64,000 nt of DNA from Pseudomonadota bacterium (lineage in GTDB: Bacteria > Pseudomonadota > Alphaproteobacteria > Rhizobiales > Rhizobiaceae): NCBI GenBank assembly GCA_023404095.1, contig JAEYDD010000075.1, forward strand, positions 186,001-250,000, given 5' to 3'. Each line of letters begins with the position of its first letter. Position 1 is the first letter of the stretch. The translations under genes were made by a program, and so were the position numbers. Shown piece by piece: positions 37,477-47,473 of this stretch. The notes beneath the pieces were generated by a model that had not been told where the DNA came from, ran no database searches, and saw nothing but the letters and a program-made list of their open reading frames with translations.

Positions 37477-38943
37477 CTACGAGGCGCGATTGCGGAAGGC
37501 GGCCAGCGGCACCGGTCGGTCCGGCAGCTCGATGCGGAACTGCGTGCCTTCGGTCGCCTTCTCCACGAGCGCGATCGTGCCGCCATGGGCCAGCACGAGC
37601 TCGCGGGCGATCGCCAGCCCAAGGCCCGTTCCACCGGAGCGCGTCGAGCCTCGAAAGGCGGTGAACAGATTTTCCCGGGCCTTTTCCGGCATGCCTGGTC
37701 CGGTATCGTCGATCGTGATGGAGACGACGCTGCCGGTGCGGACGGCCGACACGGTCAGTCGGCCATGGTCGTGCAGCGGCTGCTGCGTCATCGCCTCGAC
37801 CGCATTGCGGCAGATGTTGTGGATTACCCGGAACAACTGTTCGCTGTCGGCGTCGACTTGAAGTCCGGCTTCGATCTGGATGGCGAACTCGACGCCCGGA
37901 TGACGGTCGTTGGCCAGCATTTCCGAAACGTCGACTACCAGCGGCGCCAGCGGGACGAAACGGCGGCGCGGCGCCGGCTCGCGCATTCGGCCGTAGGCCA
38001 GAACGTCGGTGGTATAGCCGACGGCGCGATCGATGGTTCGCAAAAGCTTCGGCGCGATGCGCTTGACGAGCGGATCGTCGACGTCGGCCAGACGGTCTGA
38101 CATCAGCTGCGCCGACGACAGGATGTTGCGCATGTCGTGGTTGATCTTGGAGACGGCCAGGCCGAGATCGGCGAGGTTCTTCTGTTCGCGCAGCGTCCCC
38201 TGCAGCGCCCTTTGCATTTCGGCCAAATGCGCGCCGGCCACGGCCAGTTCGTCGTCACCGTCGGCCGGTTGCAGTACCCGCGCGCTGTCTGTGGGATCTG
38301 CGGCAAAGTCGCGCATGTTGCCTGTCATGCGGCGTATCGGGCGGATCAGCATCCGGTTGATGGCGAGGAAGATCAGCCCGCCGGTGATCGCGGAAAGCAC
38401 GACGGTGAAAAACAGAACGTTGCGGGCATAGACGAGCATCGCCTTGCGCAGGGCCTTGTCGGCGAGCACCACCTCGATCGTGGTGTCGCTCTCACCGAGC
38501 GGGCCGTAGGCGCGGATGATCCGGTTGCCGCCGAAGAAGAGCGTGTCGAAGGCGTCGCAGATGGCCGAGATCGGCTCAACCGCGGCAAGGTCGTATTGCG
38601 CGTCGACGGTCGGCGGGATATCGGCGACGGCGACGAGGCGCGCGGCGTCGTGGCGGCGCAGCACGATCGCCTTGGTGCCGGTGGCCATCAGCGTCTCGTC
38701 CTGCAGTGCCCGGGAAAGATCCTGCTGCGGGAAGCCGTCGGCGACGATTGCGGCGGCGGCTGCGACATTCAGCCGATCGCTCAGCCACCGCACCCGCATG
38801 CTTGCAACCGAGGGGACGAAGATCAGCACTTCCGCAAGCACGATGAAGGCGACGGTCAAAAGCAGCAGGCGCCCTGAAAGCCCCTTGAGGGTGCTCGGCA
38901 TCTGGACGCGTCCCAGCATCGGCGTAGTATCGCTTTCCTTCAT
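37477..38943 (-). CDS. Membrane sensor histidine kinase (orphan)
   Basis: 488 aa. Membrane helix 1 at about 24-46 and helix 2 at 176-198 bracket a 130-residue periplasmic sensor. A HAMP linker follows, then the H-box VSKINHDMRN with candidate His269, then the ATPase N box (HNICRNAVEA), G1 (DDTGPGMP) and G2 (GGTGLGLAIAREL). All catalytic boxes are present. No response regulator is adjacent; a single-domain regulator is at 12639-13022, a possible but unproven partner. ATG at 38943 has AGGAG 7 nt upstream. Lies 290 bp downstream of the chemoreceptor gene, on the same strand, behind a terminator. Confidence 0.92.
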   Translation of the reverse strand: MKESDTTPMLGRVQMPSTLKGLSGRLLLLTVAFIVLAEVLIFVPSVASMRVRWLSDRLNVAAAAAIVADGFPQQDLSRALQDETLMATGTKAIVLRRHDAARLVAVADIPPTVDAQYDLAAVEPISAICDAFDTLFFGGNRIIRAYGPLGESDTTIEVVLADKALRKAMLVYARNVLFFTVVLSAITGGLIFLAINRMLIRPIRRMTGNMRDFAADPTDSARVLQPADGDDELAVAGAHLAEMQRALQGTLREQKNLADLGLAVSKINHDMRNILSSAQLMSDRLADVDDPLVKRIAPKLLRTIDRAVGYTTDVLAYGRMREPAPRRRFVPLAPLVVDVSEMLANDRHPGVEFAIQIEAGLQVDADSEQLFRVIHNICRNAVEAMTQQPLHDHGRLTVSAVRTGSVVSITIDDTGPGMPEKARENLFTAFRGSTRSGGTGLGLAIARELVLAHGGTIALVEKATEGTQFRIELPDRPVPLAAFRNRAS

Positions 38944-39169
38944 AGTCACTCCTGGCCATGCCATATCGGTATGGCGGCGTATCAGCGACAGGTGTGGCCC
39001 CTTGGGTTCTTACATCCGGACCGGCCGCGCGCGAGCACGGCTGTCGCATCGTTCCGGAAGTCTGCGCAAGTCGGCGCAAGCAGTTCAGTATTGATCATAA
39101 CGGATACGGCCACGCATTCCAATCGGCGGGAGCGCGGCGGTAATAGTTGCCGGACACCCGGCAAGTGCG

Positions 39170-39203
39170 CAAAGAAAAGGGTGGCGAACTGGCCGCCACC
39201 CTT
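39170..39203 (-). terminator. Rho-independent terminator of the chemoreceptor gene
   Basis: On the minus strand AAGGGTGGCG and CGCCACCCTT form a perfect 10-bp stem with a 7-nt loop, followed by TTTTCTTT. It begins 31 bp after the MCP stop and separates it from the kinase gene. Confidence 0.88.
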
Positions 39204-39233
39204 CATCAATCGGGTTGCTTGTTGTCCGACGGC

Positions 39234-41231
39234 TCAGAACTCTTCCCAGCCGTCCGGGCTCACCGCCTGTGCCGTATTTCCGCGGGTGACGAAGGCGCGT
39301 GCCACGTTGCTCACCATCTTGCGGGCAGGCGATTCGACAGGCCGGTGGGAGGGCTGGGCGACAACGACGGGGCTCTCGCCGGTGCGGAAGCGCGAGACGA
39401 GACTGGTCAGGCTGTCGGCTTCGGCCTTGAGCTTGTGGGTCGCAGCCGAGCTCTCCTCGACCATCGCGGCATTGTGCTGGGTGACCTGGTCCATCTGGTT
39501 CACCGCGGTCGATACTTCCTGCAGTCCGGTTGCCTGTTCGCGCGCTGCAGTGGCGATCGAGTGGATGTGGTCGTTGATCTTCGTCACCCGGATCTCGATG
39601 TCGGCCAGCGATTCGCCGGTCGCCTGGACGTACTTGACCCCGACGGACACCTCGTCTCCGGACTTGGTGATGAGCCCCTTGATGTCCTTGGCAGCGCTTG
39701 CCGCGCGCTGTGCAAGCTCGCGCACTTCCTGCGCCACGACCGCGAAGCCCTTGCCGGCGTCGCCGGCACGCGCCGCTTCCACGCCGGCGTTGAGCGCCAG
39801 AAGGTTGGTCTGGAAGGCGATCTCGTCGATCACGTTGATGATCTGCGTGATCTCGTTCGAGGCCTGCTCGATGCGCCCCATGGCGTCGATGGCATTGCGG
39901 ACGACTTCGCCGGACTGCTTGGCGCTGCGGGTCGCCTCGCCGACCATGGTGGTCGCTTCCTGGGCGCGTTCGGTAGAGTTGCGAACGGCTGCGGTGATCT
40001 GCTCCAGCGCCGCCGACGTCTCCTCCAGTGCGGCCGCCTGCTGTTCGGTGCGCTTGGAGAGGTCGTCGGATGCCGTGCGCAGTTCGCCGGAGTTGGCGTT
40101 GATGGAGTCGGTGGAGGCGCGCACCTCGCGCATGGCGCTCTGCAGCGTGGCCAGCGTGCTGTTCACGTTGGTCTGCAGTTCGGCGAACGCACCCTGGAAT
40201 GAGCCGTTCATCTTGCTTGTCAGGTCGCCTTCTGCAAGCGCTGCGATCACGCGGCGCGTCTCATTGATGCCGGTGTCGACGCTGCTGACGAGTTCGTTGA
40301 CGCTGGCGGCAAACCGGTTGAGGTCGGCGTTGCCGTAATCCTTGTCGATGCGCTGCTTGAAATCGCCCGCGGCAGCGGCGTGCACCACGGTTGCGATCGA
40401 AGACTGCAGGTCGGCACTCTTCTCGCGCAGGACCTGTTCCTGTGCGTTGAGGTCGCGCACCTCGATGGCGTTCTTGCGGAAGATGGCGACGGCGGCGGCC
40501 ATGTCGCCGATCTCGTCCTTGCGGCCGGCATAGGGCACTTCGGTCGACAGGTCACCGGCGGCGAGCTGCTTCATGGTGGTCGTCACGTTCTGGATCGGTC
40601 GGCTCAGATGGTTCGTGGCGACGTAGAAGGCGGCACCCCCACCGACGGCGAGGCCCAGCACAATCGTCGAGAGCACGAGTGCGAGCATGAGGGTCTGGAA
40701 GTCGGACACGTCGGCCTTGATCGCGGCGAGGTTTGCGCGGTCGGTTTCGACGACGGCATCGATTTCCTGCTGGAACGCCTTGCGGTTGGCCCGGTTGGCG
40801 TCGTTGTTGCCCTGATCGTTGGCGGCCTTAGGCGAGACTTCCGAGCCGAGCCGGGCGGTTTCTGAGCGGAATGTCCGGAATTCGGCGGCGCGGCTTACCA
40901 CGGCCTCGAAGGCCTTCATCTGCGCCTCAGGTACCTTCGGGCGCCAGGCGGACAGCGTCTTGTCGATCTCGTCCAGTTCGCTCCGGATGCCGCTTGCGAA
41001 TTTCTGCGCGGCCTCTGTGGTGGGCGAGCTGTAGACGCCGCGCGCCTCCATGACGACGGCGGTGACCTGCCTGTTGAGATGCTCGCCGAGATAGGCGCGA
41101 TCGGCGGCGTTCTCGAACTGGCGAAGCTTCCGGTCGTACTGATAGACGACGCCGAGCGCCATGCCGCCGATGAGGATGGCGATCATCCCCATCAAACCTA
41201 CGATGAGATAAATTCTTGCGCGTATTTTCAT
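39234..41231 (-). CDS. Methyl-accepting chemotaxis protein with C-terminal WEEF tail
   Basis: 665 aa. Membrane helix 1 at 7-29, a helical periplasmic sensor of about 160 residues, helix 2 near 190-212, then a HAMP and the long cytoplasmic coiled coil with the highly conserved hairpin tip EIAFQTNLLALNAGVEAARA. Glu/Gln methylation sites flank the tip. The last residues are DGWEEF, resembling the NWETF-type pentapeptide that tethers CheR and CheB, so this receptor may be high in abundance or self-adapting. ATG at 41231 follows AGGGGG. No che genes adjacent. Confidence 0.95.
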   Translation of the reverse strand: MKIRARIYLIVGLMGMIAILIGGMALGVVYQYDRKLRQFENAADRAYLGEHLNRQVTAVVMEARGVYSSPTTEAAQKFASGIRSELDEIDKTLSAWRPKVPEAQMKAFEAVVSRAAEFRTFRSETARLGSEVSPKAANDQGNNDANRANRKAFQQEIDAVVETDRANLAAIKADVSDFQTLMLALVLSTIVLGLAVGGGAAFYVATNHLSRPIQNVTTTMKQLAAGDLSTEVPYAGRKDEIGDMAAAVAIFRKNAIEVRDLNAQEQVLREKSADLQSSIATVVHAAAAGDFKQRIDKDYGNADLNRFAASVNELVSSVDTGINETRRVIAALAEGDLTSKMNGSFQGAFAELQTNVNSTLATLQSAMREVRASTDSINANSGELRTASDDLSKRTEQQAAALEETSAALEQITAAVRNSTERAQEATTMVGEATRSAKQSGEVVRNAIDAMGRIEQASNEITQIINVIDEIAFQTNLLALNAGVEAARAGDAGKGFAVVAQEVRELAQRAASAAKDIKGLITKSGDEVSVGVKYVQATGESLADIEIRVTKINDHIHSIATAAREQATGLQEVSTAVNQMDQVTQHNAAMVEESSAATHKLKAEADSLTSLVSRFRTGESPVVVAQPSHRPVESPARKMVSNVARAFVTRGNTAQAVSPDGWEEF

Positions 41232-41504
41232 TGCGGCCCCCTCTGCCACGAGAAAGAATTGCACAGGCAGCGGCTGGCCGCACTGAATGCTGCCTATTTT
41301 GTAGTCTTTAAAAGTTAATGAGAATTCTAATGAATACTAACGTGATAATGCGTGCGGAGCGGTTCGGGCTTGATTTTCGTCAAGGAAATCAGCTTCTTCT
41401 GATAACGTTACGTAAGGCTGCTGTTCGTGTTGCGCGACTGCGCCACCATAAATTGCAATTCCCCGTTAAGCTTTTGCGCGTTTGCCCGCATTCGCGGCGT
41501 GGAA
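41232..41504. other. Upstream region of the chemoreceptor and rpmH genes
   Basis: The gap between the MCP start and rpmH is 416 bp. The first part (41290-41360) is AT-rich and should hold the MCP promoter (minus strand), but no clear -35/-10 or motility-sigma site is visible. The rest leads to the rpmH promoter. No small gene supported. Confidence 0.5.
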
Positions 41505-41533
41505 TTGACTTTCCCCGGGCTTTGCCCTTATAA
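41505..41533 (+). promoter_or_regulatory. Promoter of rpmH-rnpA-yidC
   Basis: TTGACT (41505-41510) and TTATAA (41528-41533) with 17-bp spacing, on the plus strand. Transcription from here would leave a roughly 110-nt leader before the rpmH ATG, consistent with the strongly expressed L34 gene. Confidence 0.75.
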
Positions 41534-41647
41534 GCCGCGCACGTCCGGGCGGGCCGTCATATTGTGATGGCCGACAGCGTCCGTTAACGTAACGCTCCTT
41601 GCTTAAACGCAAACCCAAGAAGGGCCGCACACCGCGGTATTAAATAA

Positions 41648-41785
41648 ATGTCGAAGCGTACCTACCAGCCTTCCAAGCTTGTTCGCAAGCGTCGTCACGG
41701 CTTCCGTGCCCGCATGGCCACCAAGGGCGGTCGCGCGGTTCTTTCCGCACGTCGTGCACGCGGCCGCAAGCGTCTTTCGGCCTAA
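41648..41785 (+). CDS. rpmH: Large ribosomal subunit protein bL34
   Basis: 45 aa, too short for most gene callers. Reads [19 protein letters not shown] then [20 protein letters not shown] and ends KRLSA, the standard highly basic L34. One residue longer than usual at the N-terminus (MSK rather than MK). It is followed 33 bp later by rnpA, the universal neighbour. Strong promoter upstream. Confidence 0.97.
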   Translation: MSKRTYQPSKLVRKRRHGFRARMATKGGRAVLSARRARGRKRLSA

Positions 41786-41818
41786 GGCCGCGCTTGCCCG
41801 AAGCGAGATAGCCGGGCA

Positions 41819-42208
41819 ATGACGAAGAATGACGAAAAATTGACTGTCGGACGGCTGAAAAGCCGCCCGCAGTTTCTTTTTGTTCGGGACGGCGAGAAGC
41901 GCAAAGGGCCGCTGTTCCTTCTTGAACTGCGCGACCGGCAGGAGCCGGAAACCGCGCCGCGCGTCGGCTTCACCGTCACGAAGAAGCACGGAAATGCCGT
42001 CGAACGCAATCGCATGCGCCGTCGCCTGAAGGAGGCCGTGCGACTGTCCGCCGGGTTTGCAATGGCGCCCGGACACGACTATGTCATTGTCGCCAGACGC
42101 GACATTCTCAATGCGAGCTTCGCAGAGCTTCAGGACCGTCTTCGCGAGCGCATCAGCAACAGGCATAAACACAAGAGGCCGGCGTCCGCAGGCCCCGGGA
42201 AAGAATGA
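41819..42208 (+). CDS. rnpA: Ribonuclease P protein component
   Basis: 129 aa. The RNR motif is [16 protein letters not shown], the RNA-binding helix of all RnpA proteins, preceded by [13 protein letters not shown]. It assists the RNase P RNA in cutting tRNA 5' leaders. Basic C-terminal tail. Its stop overlaps the yidC start (ATGA at 42205-42208), so translation is probably coupled. Confidence 0.96.
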   Translation: MTKNDEKLTVGRLKSRPQFLFVRDGEKRKGPLFLLELRDRQEPETAPRVGFTVTKKHGNAVERNRMRRRLKEAVRLSAGFAMAPGHDYVIVARRDILNASFAELQDRLRERISNRHKHKRPASAGPGKE

Positions 42209-43992
42209 TGGAAAACAACCGCAATTATTTCGTGGCGATTGCGCTGTCGGTGCTGATCCTGATCGCCTGGCAGTTCCTCTACGTCAATCCGAAGATCGAG
42301 CGCGAGCGTTCGGTCGCCGAGATGCAGGCGGAACTGGACAAGGCCAACCCGGTGACGCCGCAGGGCACGACCGCGGCATCGGCATCCGCCGGCGCCGTGC
42401 CGGGCACGACCACGGAAGGCGGCCAGGCGGCGGCGCCCCAGTCGGTGCGCATCCAGATCGACACGCCTTCGCTGCTCGGGTCCATCAACCTCACCGGCGC
42501 CCGCTTCGACGACCTGAAGCTGCGTGAGTATCACGAGACCGTCGACCGCTCGAGCCCGATGATCACGCTGCTTAGCCCCGCCGAAACCGAGCATGGCTAT
42601 TTCGCCGAAGTTGCCTATGTCGGCAACGAGACGACGGGGCAGGTGCCCGGCCCGCAGACGGCCTGGACCCAAGAGGGAACCGGCAAGCTGACGACCACGA
42701 CGCCGGTGACGCTCACCTACACCAACGACAAGGGCATCAAGTTCGTTCGCACCATCTCGGTCGACGAGCACTACATGTTCACCGTGACGGACTCGATCGA
42801 GAACGCTTCCGGCGCACCGGTCTCGCTGTCGAGCTATGGGCGTGTGACCCGCTTCTCCAAGCCGACCACGCCGAGCGTCTACGTGCTGCACGAAGGCTTC
42901 ATCGGCTACCTTGGCGAACTCGGGCTGCACGAGGTGAGTTACTCGTCCGCCGAGGAGGACACCACAATTGCGCCCGGGAAAGCCACCAGCGGCTGGCTCG
43001 GCATTACCGACAAGTACTGGGCGACCGCGCTGATCCCGCCGCAGGCAACCCCCTACGAGACCCGCTTCTCCCACTTCACCGACGGGCGCCCGCGCTTCCA
43101 GGCCGACTTCCGGCAGGAGCCGATCACGATCGCGCCGGGTCAGAAGGGCGAAGTGAAGAACATGCTGTTCGGCGGCGCCAAGGAAGTTCCGGTCATCGAC
43201 GGCTACCAGACTTCGCTCTCCATTCCGCGCTTCGACCTGATGATCGACTGGGGCTGGTTCTGGTTCTTCACCAAGCCGATGTTCCAGCTGCTCGACTTCT
43301 TCTTCCGCTATTTCGGCAACTTCGGCGTCGCTATCCTGATGACCACGATCGTCGTCAAGGGCGTGTTCTTCCCGCTGGCCAGCAAGCAATATGCGTCGAT
43401 GGCGAACATGAAGCGGTTGCAGCCGAAGATGGAAGAGCTGAAGGCCAAGTTCGGCGACGACCGCATGGGCCTGCAGCAGGCGATGATGGCGCTGTACAAG
43501 GAAGAAAAGATCAATCCGCTTGCCGGCTGCTGGCCGATCCTCTTGCAGATCCCGGTCTTCTTCGCGCTTTACAAGGTCATCTACATCACCATCGAAATGC
43601 GCCACGCGCCGTTCTTCGGATGGATTCAGGACCTTTCCGCTCCCGATCCGACGTCGCTGTTCAACCTGTTCGGGCTGCTGCCCTGGGACGTGCCCCACGC
43701 GCTGCTGATCGGCGTCTGGCCGCTGATCATGGGCTTCACTATGTTCCTGCAGATGCGCATGAACCCGACGCCGCCGGATCCGACCCAGGCAATGATCTTC
43801 ACCTGGATGCCGGTGGTCTTCACCTTCATGCTGGCGAGCTTCCCGGCCGGCCTGGTCATCTACTGGGCATGGAACAACACGCTCTCCGTCATGCAGCAGG
43901 CCGTCATCATGAAGCGTCACGGCGTGAAGATCGAACTGTTCGACAATCTCAAGGGTGTGTTCCGCAGGAAGAAACCCGATCCGGCAAAGTAG
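42205..43992 (+). CDS. yidC: Membrane protein insertase YidC
   Basis: 595 aa. An N-terminal signal-anchor helix ([20 protein letters not shown]) is followed by a Pro/Ala/Thr linker and a large periplasmic beta domain. The conserved insertase core comes after residue ~350, with five membrane segments, [17 protein letters not shown], the cytoplasmic helical hairpin ([19 protein letters not shown]) and the hydrophilic-groove region [20 protein letters not shown]. It inserts and folds inner-membrane proteins with or without SecYEG. ATG at 42205 overlaps rnpA; the next ATG at 42208 is also possible. Confidence 0.97.
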   Translation: MMENNRNYFVAIALSVLILIAWQFLYVNPKIERERSVAEMQAELDKANPVTPQGTTAASASAGAVPGTTTEGGQAAAPQSVRIQIDTPSLLGSINLTGARFDDLKLREYHETVDRSSPMITLLSPAETEHGYFAEVAYVGNETTGQVPGPQTAWTQEGTGKLTTTTPVTLTYTNDKGIKFVRTISVDEHYMFTVTDSIENASGAPVSLSSYGRVTRFSKPTTPSVYVLHEGFIGYLGELGLHEVSYSSAEEDTTIAPGKATSGWLGITDKYWATALIPPQATPYETRFSHFTDGRPRFQADFRQEPITIAPGQKGEVKNMLFGGAKEVPVIDGYQTSLSIPRFDLMIDWGWFWFFTKPMFQLLDFFFRYFGNFGVAILMTTIVVKGVFFPLASKQYASMANMKRLQPKMEELKAKFGDDRMGLQQAMMALYKEEKINPLAGCWPILLQIPVFFALYKVIYITIEMRHAPFFGWIQDLSAPDPTSLFNLFGLLPWDVPHALLIGVWPLIMGFTMFLQMRMNPTPPDPTQAMIFTWMPVVFTFMLASFPAGLVIYWAWNNTLSVMQQAVIMKRHGVKIELFDNLKGVFRRKKPDPAK

Positions 43993-44015
43993 CCGGCCTC
44001 CATCGAAGTTTTCCC

Positions 44016-44045
44016 GAAGCCCCGGTTCGCCGGGGCTTCTTGCGT
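44016..44045 (+). terminator. Rho-independent terminator of the rpmH-rnpA-yidC run
   Basis: GAAGCCCCGG and CCGGGGCTTC form a perfect 10-bp stem with the very stable tetraloop TTCG (44026-44029), followed by a short T-rich tail. Confidence 0.88.
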
Positions 44046-44155
44046 TGAGGCCCGATCGCGATGCCCGCATTGCGACACTTGCCTGTCGTTGCCGCATGCG
44101 TCAGCCAAATGCCGTTCTGCCATGATGTCCCAGTCCACTCTCGGCGAGCCTCATC

Positions 44156-45067
44156 ATGCCTGCACCCGTGGTTTCAACTCAAACCGCCCGCGCCGGGGTT
44201 CGTGGCGAGAGGATCGGTGCAGCCATGGTCCTGGGCTCCGCGATCGTCTGGAGCTTTGGCGGCGTGCTCGCGCGCCTGCTCGACATTGAGGACGGCTGGA
44301 CCGTCATTTTCTGGCGCTCGCTCTTTGCGGCCCTGTTCCTGCTGGCGTTCATGCTGCTACGCGATGGCGTCCGGGGCACGCGGGCGCTCTTTGCGGACAT
44401 GGGAATGGCGGGCCTTGCCGTCGGCGCCTGCTTTGCGACGGCGTCCACATCGTTCATTCTCGCGCTTGCCTATACGACGGTTGCCAATGTCGTGCTGATC
44501 CAGGCAAGCGTTCCGCTGATTGCGGCCCTGCTTGGCTGGGTGCTCTTCGGTGAGCGGGTGGGGGCGGCCACCTGGGCGGCAATCGCGGCGGTCATCTGCG
44601 GGGTCGCAATCATGGTCTCCGGTTCGCTGACGGGCAGTGTATCCCCGCTCGGCGACGCCCTGGCCCTCTTGATCGCCTTTTCCTTCGCCTCGGCGACCGT
44701 GATCACGCGGCGCTATTCCCATGTGCGCATGACACCAGCCGGCTTCACCGGCGCCGTTCTCGCTGCCGCTGCTGCCGCAAGCCAGACCAGCGGGTTTGCG
44801 GTGACCGCAGGCGAGCTTGGCATTCTGGTCGTCTTCGGCGCGCTGAACTTCGGGCTGGGCCTCGCGCTGTTCGTCACCGGCGCGCGCCTCATCCCATCGG
44901 CGCTGGCAGCTCTTCTCGGAACGGCAGAGACCGTCCTGCAGCCGCTCTGGGTTGCAATCTTCCACGACGAGATCCCTGGCGAGCGCACCGTCGTCGGCGG
45001 CGCGATCGTCCTGGCGGCGCTGCTTTGCCATCTCGGGCGGGAGATGTGGCGCCAGCGTCGTGGCTGA
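44156..45067 (+). CDS. EamA/DMT-superfamily transporter
   Basis: 303 aa, ten membrane helices in two EamA halves. The first half has [20 protein letters not shown] and the loop [18 protein letters not shown]; the repeat at about 160-290 has [21 protein letters not shown] and [20 protein letters not shown]. Family members export amino acids, nucleotides or drugs; the substrate is unknown. It lies between the yidC terminator and yihA, in the same direction. Confidence 0.9.
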   Translation: MPAPVVSTQTARAGVRGERIGAAMVLGSAIVWSFGGVLARLLDIEDGWTVIFWRSLFAALFLLAFMLLRDGVRGTRALFADMGMAGLAVGACFATASTSFILALAYTTVANVVLIQASVPLIAALLGWVLFGERVGAATWAAIAAVICGVAIMVSGSLTGSVSPLGDALALLIAFSFASATVITRRYSHVRMTPAGFTGAVLAAAAAASQTSGFAVTAGELGILVVFGALNFGLGLALFVTGARLIPSALAALLGTAETVLQPLWVAIFHDEIPGERTVVGGAIVLAALLCHLGREMWRQRRG

Positions 45068-45141
45068 TTGCAACCTCGTTGTCGCTTGACAATGCCGGGC
45101 AAAACCTTGAAGCCGGGCAGAGAATTCGCGAAGACCGAGAG

Positions 45142-45792
45142 ATGACTGTGACGAAATCCGACGACAAACCGCTTTTCGGCCGGCCGTGGATCTTCATTCG
45201 CGGCGTGCCGGCGATGAAATTCCTGCCGCCCGAGGGGCCGCCGGAAATTGCCTTCGCCGGTCGTTCCAACGTCGGAAAGTCGTCGCTGATCAATGCGCTG
45301 GTCGGCCACAAGGGGCTGGCGCGCACGTCCAATACGCCGGGTCGCACGCAGGAGCTGAACTATTTCGTCCCGGACGGCTTTTCCGGCGAGGCGGACGACC
45401 TGCCGCCGATGGCGCTCGTCGATATGCCCGGCTACGGCTATGCCCAGGCGCCGAAGGAACAGGTCGATGCCTGGACCAAGCTCGTCTTCGACTACCTGCG
45501 CGGCCGCTCCACGCTCAAGCGCGTCTACGTGCTGATCGACAGTCGCCACGGTATCAAGAAGAACGACGAGGAGGTCTTCGACCTGCTCGACAAGGCGGCC
45601 GTCTCCTACCAGATCGTGCTGACGAAGACCGACAAGATCAAGGAAGCCGGCGTGCCCCGGCTGATCAGCGAGACGGCGGAAAAGCTGCGCAAGCGGCCTG
45701 CTGCCTATCCGGAGGTGCTGTCGACGTCTTCGGAGAAGGGCCGCGGGCTCGATATACTGCGCGACGCCATCGCGACGACGATCACGCGCTGA
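45142..45792 (+). CDS. yihA: Ribosome biogenesis GTPase YihA/YsxC (EngB)
   Basis: 216 aa. G1 is [15 protein letters not shown]2/TPG segment is [14 protein letters not shown]3 is [11 protein letters not shown]4 is LTKTDKIK, and G5 is about STSSEKG. These are the EngB GTPase motifs; the protein acts in large-subunit assembly and is usually essential. ATG at 45142 chosen from the open frame because [16 protein letters not shown] is the usual short head before the GTPase core. Normally followed closely by argB in rhizobia as I recall, but here about 3 kb of other genes intervene. Confidence 0.95.
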   Translation: MTVTKSDDKPLFGRPWIFIRGVPAMKFLPPEGPPEIAFAGRSNVGKSSLINALVGHKGLARTSNTPGRTQELNYFVPDGFSGEADDLPPMALVDMPGYGYAQAPKEQVDAWTKLVFDYLRGRSTLKRVYVLIDSRHGIKKNDEEVFDLLDKAAVSYQIVLTKTDKIKEAGVPRLISETAEKLRKRPAAYPEVLSTSSEKGRGLDILRDAIATTITR

Positions 45793-46077
45793 AAAATCCG
45801 ATGCCGAAGAACCGCGACGTTCACCGGATCGCAAATCCAGACTGTTGAACGATCCTGCCCGAGTTGAACATTCCTCCGGTGCGTTGACCTGCGTCACTAC
45901 ACCGTCATCAAACGTGCCCTATCTCCTAGATCGTGGCGCGTCCGACCGGGCGCGCGGGAAGCAGTAAACTCGAGTTTGCGCATGCGCGACCCGACGACCG
46001 CGCCGGTCGAAGGGGCACGCGCCAGCAGTATCAAGCGGTCGGCGTCCGCCGACGCGGTTTCAACAGGGAGTACGCTC

Positions 46078-46617
46078 ATGTCCGATTTGATCGTTGTGGG
46101 ATTTGATTCACCGGACGAGGCCGACAAGGTCCTCGTGAAGCTGAACGGCCTGAAGAAGGAATATCTGATCGATCTGGAAGACGCGGTGGTCGTCGTCCGA
46201 GACGCGGCCGGCAAGGTCCACCTGAAGCAGAGCATGAACCTAACGGCGATCGGCGCCTCTTCCGGCCTGCTTTCCGGCGCCCTCTGGGGCGGCCTCGTCG
46301 GGCTTCTGTTCCTGAACCCGCTGGCCGGCTTCGCGATCGGCGGCGCCGTTGGCGCAGGCGCAGGCGCTCTCTCCGGCTCGCTCGCCGACTACGGCATCGA
46401 CGACAACTTCATCAAGTCGCTGGGCGATACGATCCCCAACAACTCCTCGGCCCTCTTCATCCTCGTGCGCAAGGTTCAGCCGGAGAAGGTGCTGGCCGAG
46501 TTTCAGGGTGTCCGCGGACGTGTGCTCAAGACGTCGCTCTCACCCGAGCAGGAAAAGAAGCTGCAGGAAGCCCTCTCCGGTACCGTCGCGCAACCGCCCG
46601 CTCCCGCCGCGAGCTGA
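46078..46617 (+). CDS. DUF1269 family membrane-associated protein
   Basis: 179 aa. An N-terminal ferredoxin-like half (LIVVGFDSPDEADKVLVKL; YLIDLEDAVVVVRD) leads to a glycine-rich hydrophobic hairpin (GLLSGALWGGLVGLLFLNP) and a second loop (GAVGAGAGALSG), and then an amphipathic C-terminal piece. This is the DUF1269 layout, often stress-linked, function unknown. ATG at 46078 has GGGAG 8 nt upstream. It faces the fasciclin gene (convergent). Confidence 0.87.
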   Translation: MSDLIVVGFDSPDEADKVLVKLNGLKKEYLIDLEDAVVVVRDAAGKVHLKQSMNLTAIGASSGLLSGALWGGLVGLLFLNPLAGFAIGGAVGAGAGALSGSLADYGIDDNFIKSLGDTIPNNSSALFILVRKVQPEKVLAEFQGVRGRVLKTSLSPEQEKKLQEALSGTVAQPPAPAAS

Positions 46618-46659
46618 TACGAGCGGGCGACCTGCGCTGAACGAGCGTCGCCAGGAAGT

Positions 46660-46689
46660 GGGGCCATCGCGGACCTTGACGATGGCCCC
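46660..46689. other. Perfect 10-bp stem-loop between convergent genes
   Basis: GGGGCCATCG and CGATGGCCCC flank a 10-nt loop between the DUF1269 stop and the fasciclin stop. No T tract on either side, so it is not a classical terminator, but its position suits an end-of-transcript structure for one or both genes. Confidence 0.45.
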
Positions 46690-46748
46690 TGCCGATGCCG
46701 GCCCGCCCGCTCGGAGGCGTGCGGAGCACGCCACCGATGGGCCAGGGA

Positions 46749-47306
46749 TCAGGTCTTCGGCAAAAGTACCTTGTCTATGACGTGGATCACGCCGTTCGAT
46801 TGCTTGACGTCGGCGATCGTAACCGTCGCGACGCCGCCCGTCTCGTCGGTCAGGGTCAGCTTGTCCCCGTCCATCTTGGCCTTCAGCACGCAGCCGCCAA
46901 CGGTCGCGACATCATGCTCGCCCCCGTCGTCGGCAATCATCTTGCCGATCGTCGCCGCCATCGCGTCGGCCTGGACGACATGGCAGGTCAGCACGGTGGC
47001 CAGGGTTGCCTTGTTCTCAGGCTTCAGCAGCGTGTCGACCGTACCGTCGGGAAGAGCCATGAACGCCTCGTTCGTCGGCGCGAAGACGGTGAAGGGGCCG
47101 GCGCCCTCCAGTGTTTCGACAAGGCCAGCCGCCTTGACAGCCGCCACCAGCGTCGTGTGGTCTTTCGAGTTGGCTGCATTCTGGACGATGCTCTTGTCCT
47201 CATACATTGCCGCCCCGCCGACCATGGGGTTCTTGGCCTGTGCTGTGAGCGCTCCGAGGCAGAGGATCGAGGCGGTCGCGACGAGGGGTATCCCTGATAT
47301 GCGCAT
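46749..47306 (-). CDS. Secreted fasciclin-domain protein
   Basis: 185 aa. Signal peptide MRISGIPLVATASILCLGA with cleavage near AQAK (residue 24). One FAS1 domain follows: H1 motif GPFTVFAPTNEAFMALP, TLLKPENKATLATVLTCHVV, and the YH-type closing segment NGVIHVIDKVLLPK. Two cysteines (TCHVV, GGCVL) may bridge. FAS1 proteins mediate adhesion or surface contacts. It is the third minus-strand gene after the ECF sigma factor and RskA-like gene, 167 bp past the latter, an arrangement like mpt70/mpt83 with SigK-RskA in Mycobacterium tuberculosis. Start ATG 47306 gives a clean signal peptide. Confidence 0.9.
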   Translation of the reverse strand: MRISGIPLVATASILCLGALTAQAKNPMVGGAAMYEDKSIVQNAANSKDHTTLVAAVKAAGLVETLEGAGPFTVFAPTNEAFMALPDGTVDTLLKPENKATLATVLTCHVVQADAMAATIGKMIADDGGEHDVATVGGCVLKAKMDGDKLTLTDETGGVATVTIADVKQSNGVIHVIDKVLLPKT

Positions 47307-47360
47307 GTTTCCAATCCTTCCGTACTGCTTGACACAACGGCCTTGCTGCCGTCGCGATTG

Positions 47361-47389
47361 TCTACGGAAGGTCGAATGAAAAAGTTTCA
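47361..47389 (-). promoter_or_regulatory. Candidate ECF-type promoter of the fasciclin gene
   Basis: On the minus strand TGAAAC (47389-47384) and CGTAGA (47366-47361) are 17 bp apart, resembling the GGAAC/CGT style of extracytoplasmic-function sigma promoters. I did not find a matching copy before the sigma gene, so this is weak. Confidence 0.3.
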
Positions 47390-47473
47390 CCGCCGGCTCG
47401 CAATTCATGAGGCGGTCCGTTCAGCACGAAAAGAGGACGCATTTGGTATGGCAAAGCAGAACGCCGTCCTGGT

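Noticed and set aside
38954..38980. Inverted repeat CCATA/TATGG near the kinase start
   Set aside because: Five-bp arms only; too short to call as an operator.
42130..44097. 655-codon open frame on the minus strand across yidC
   Set aside because: Shadow of yidC; no recognisable protein sequence.
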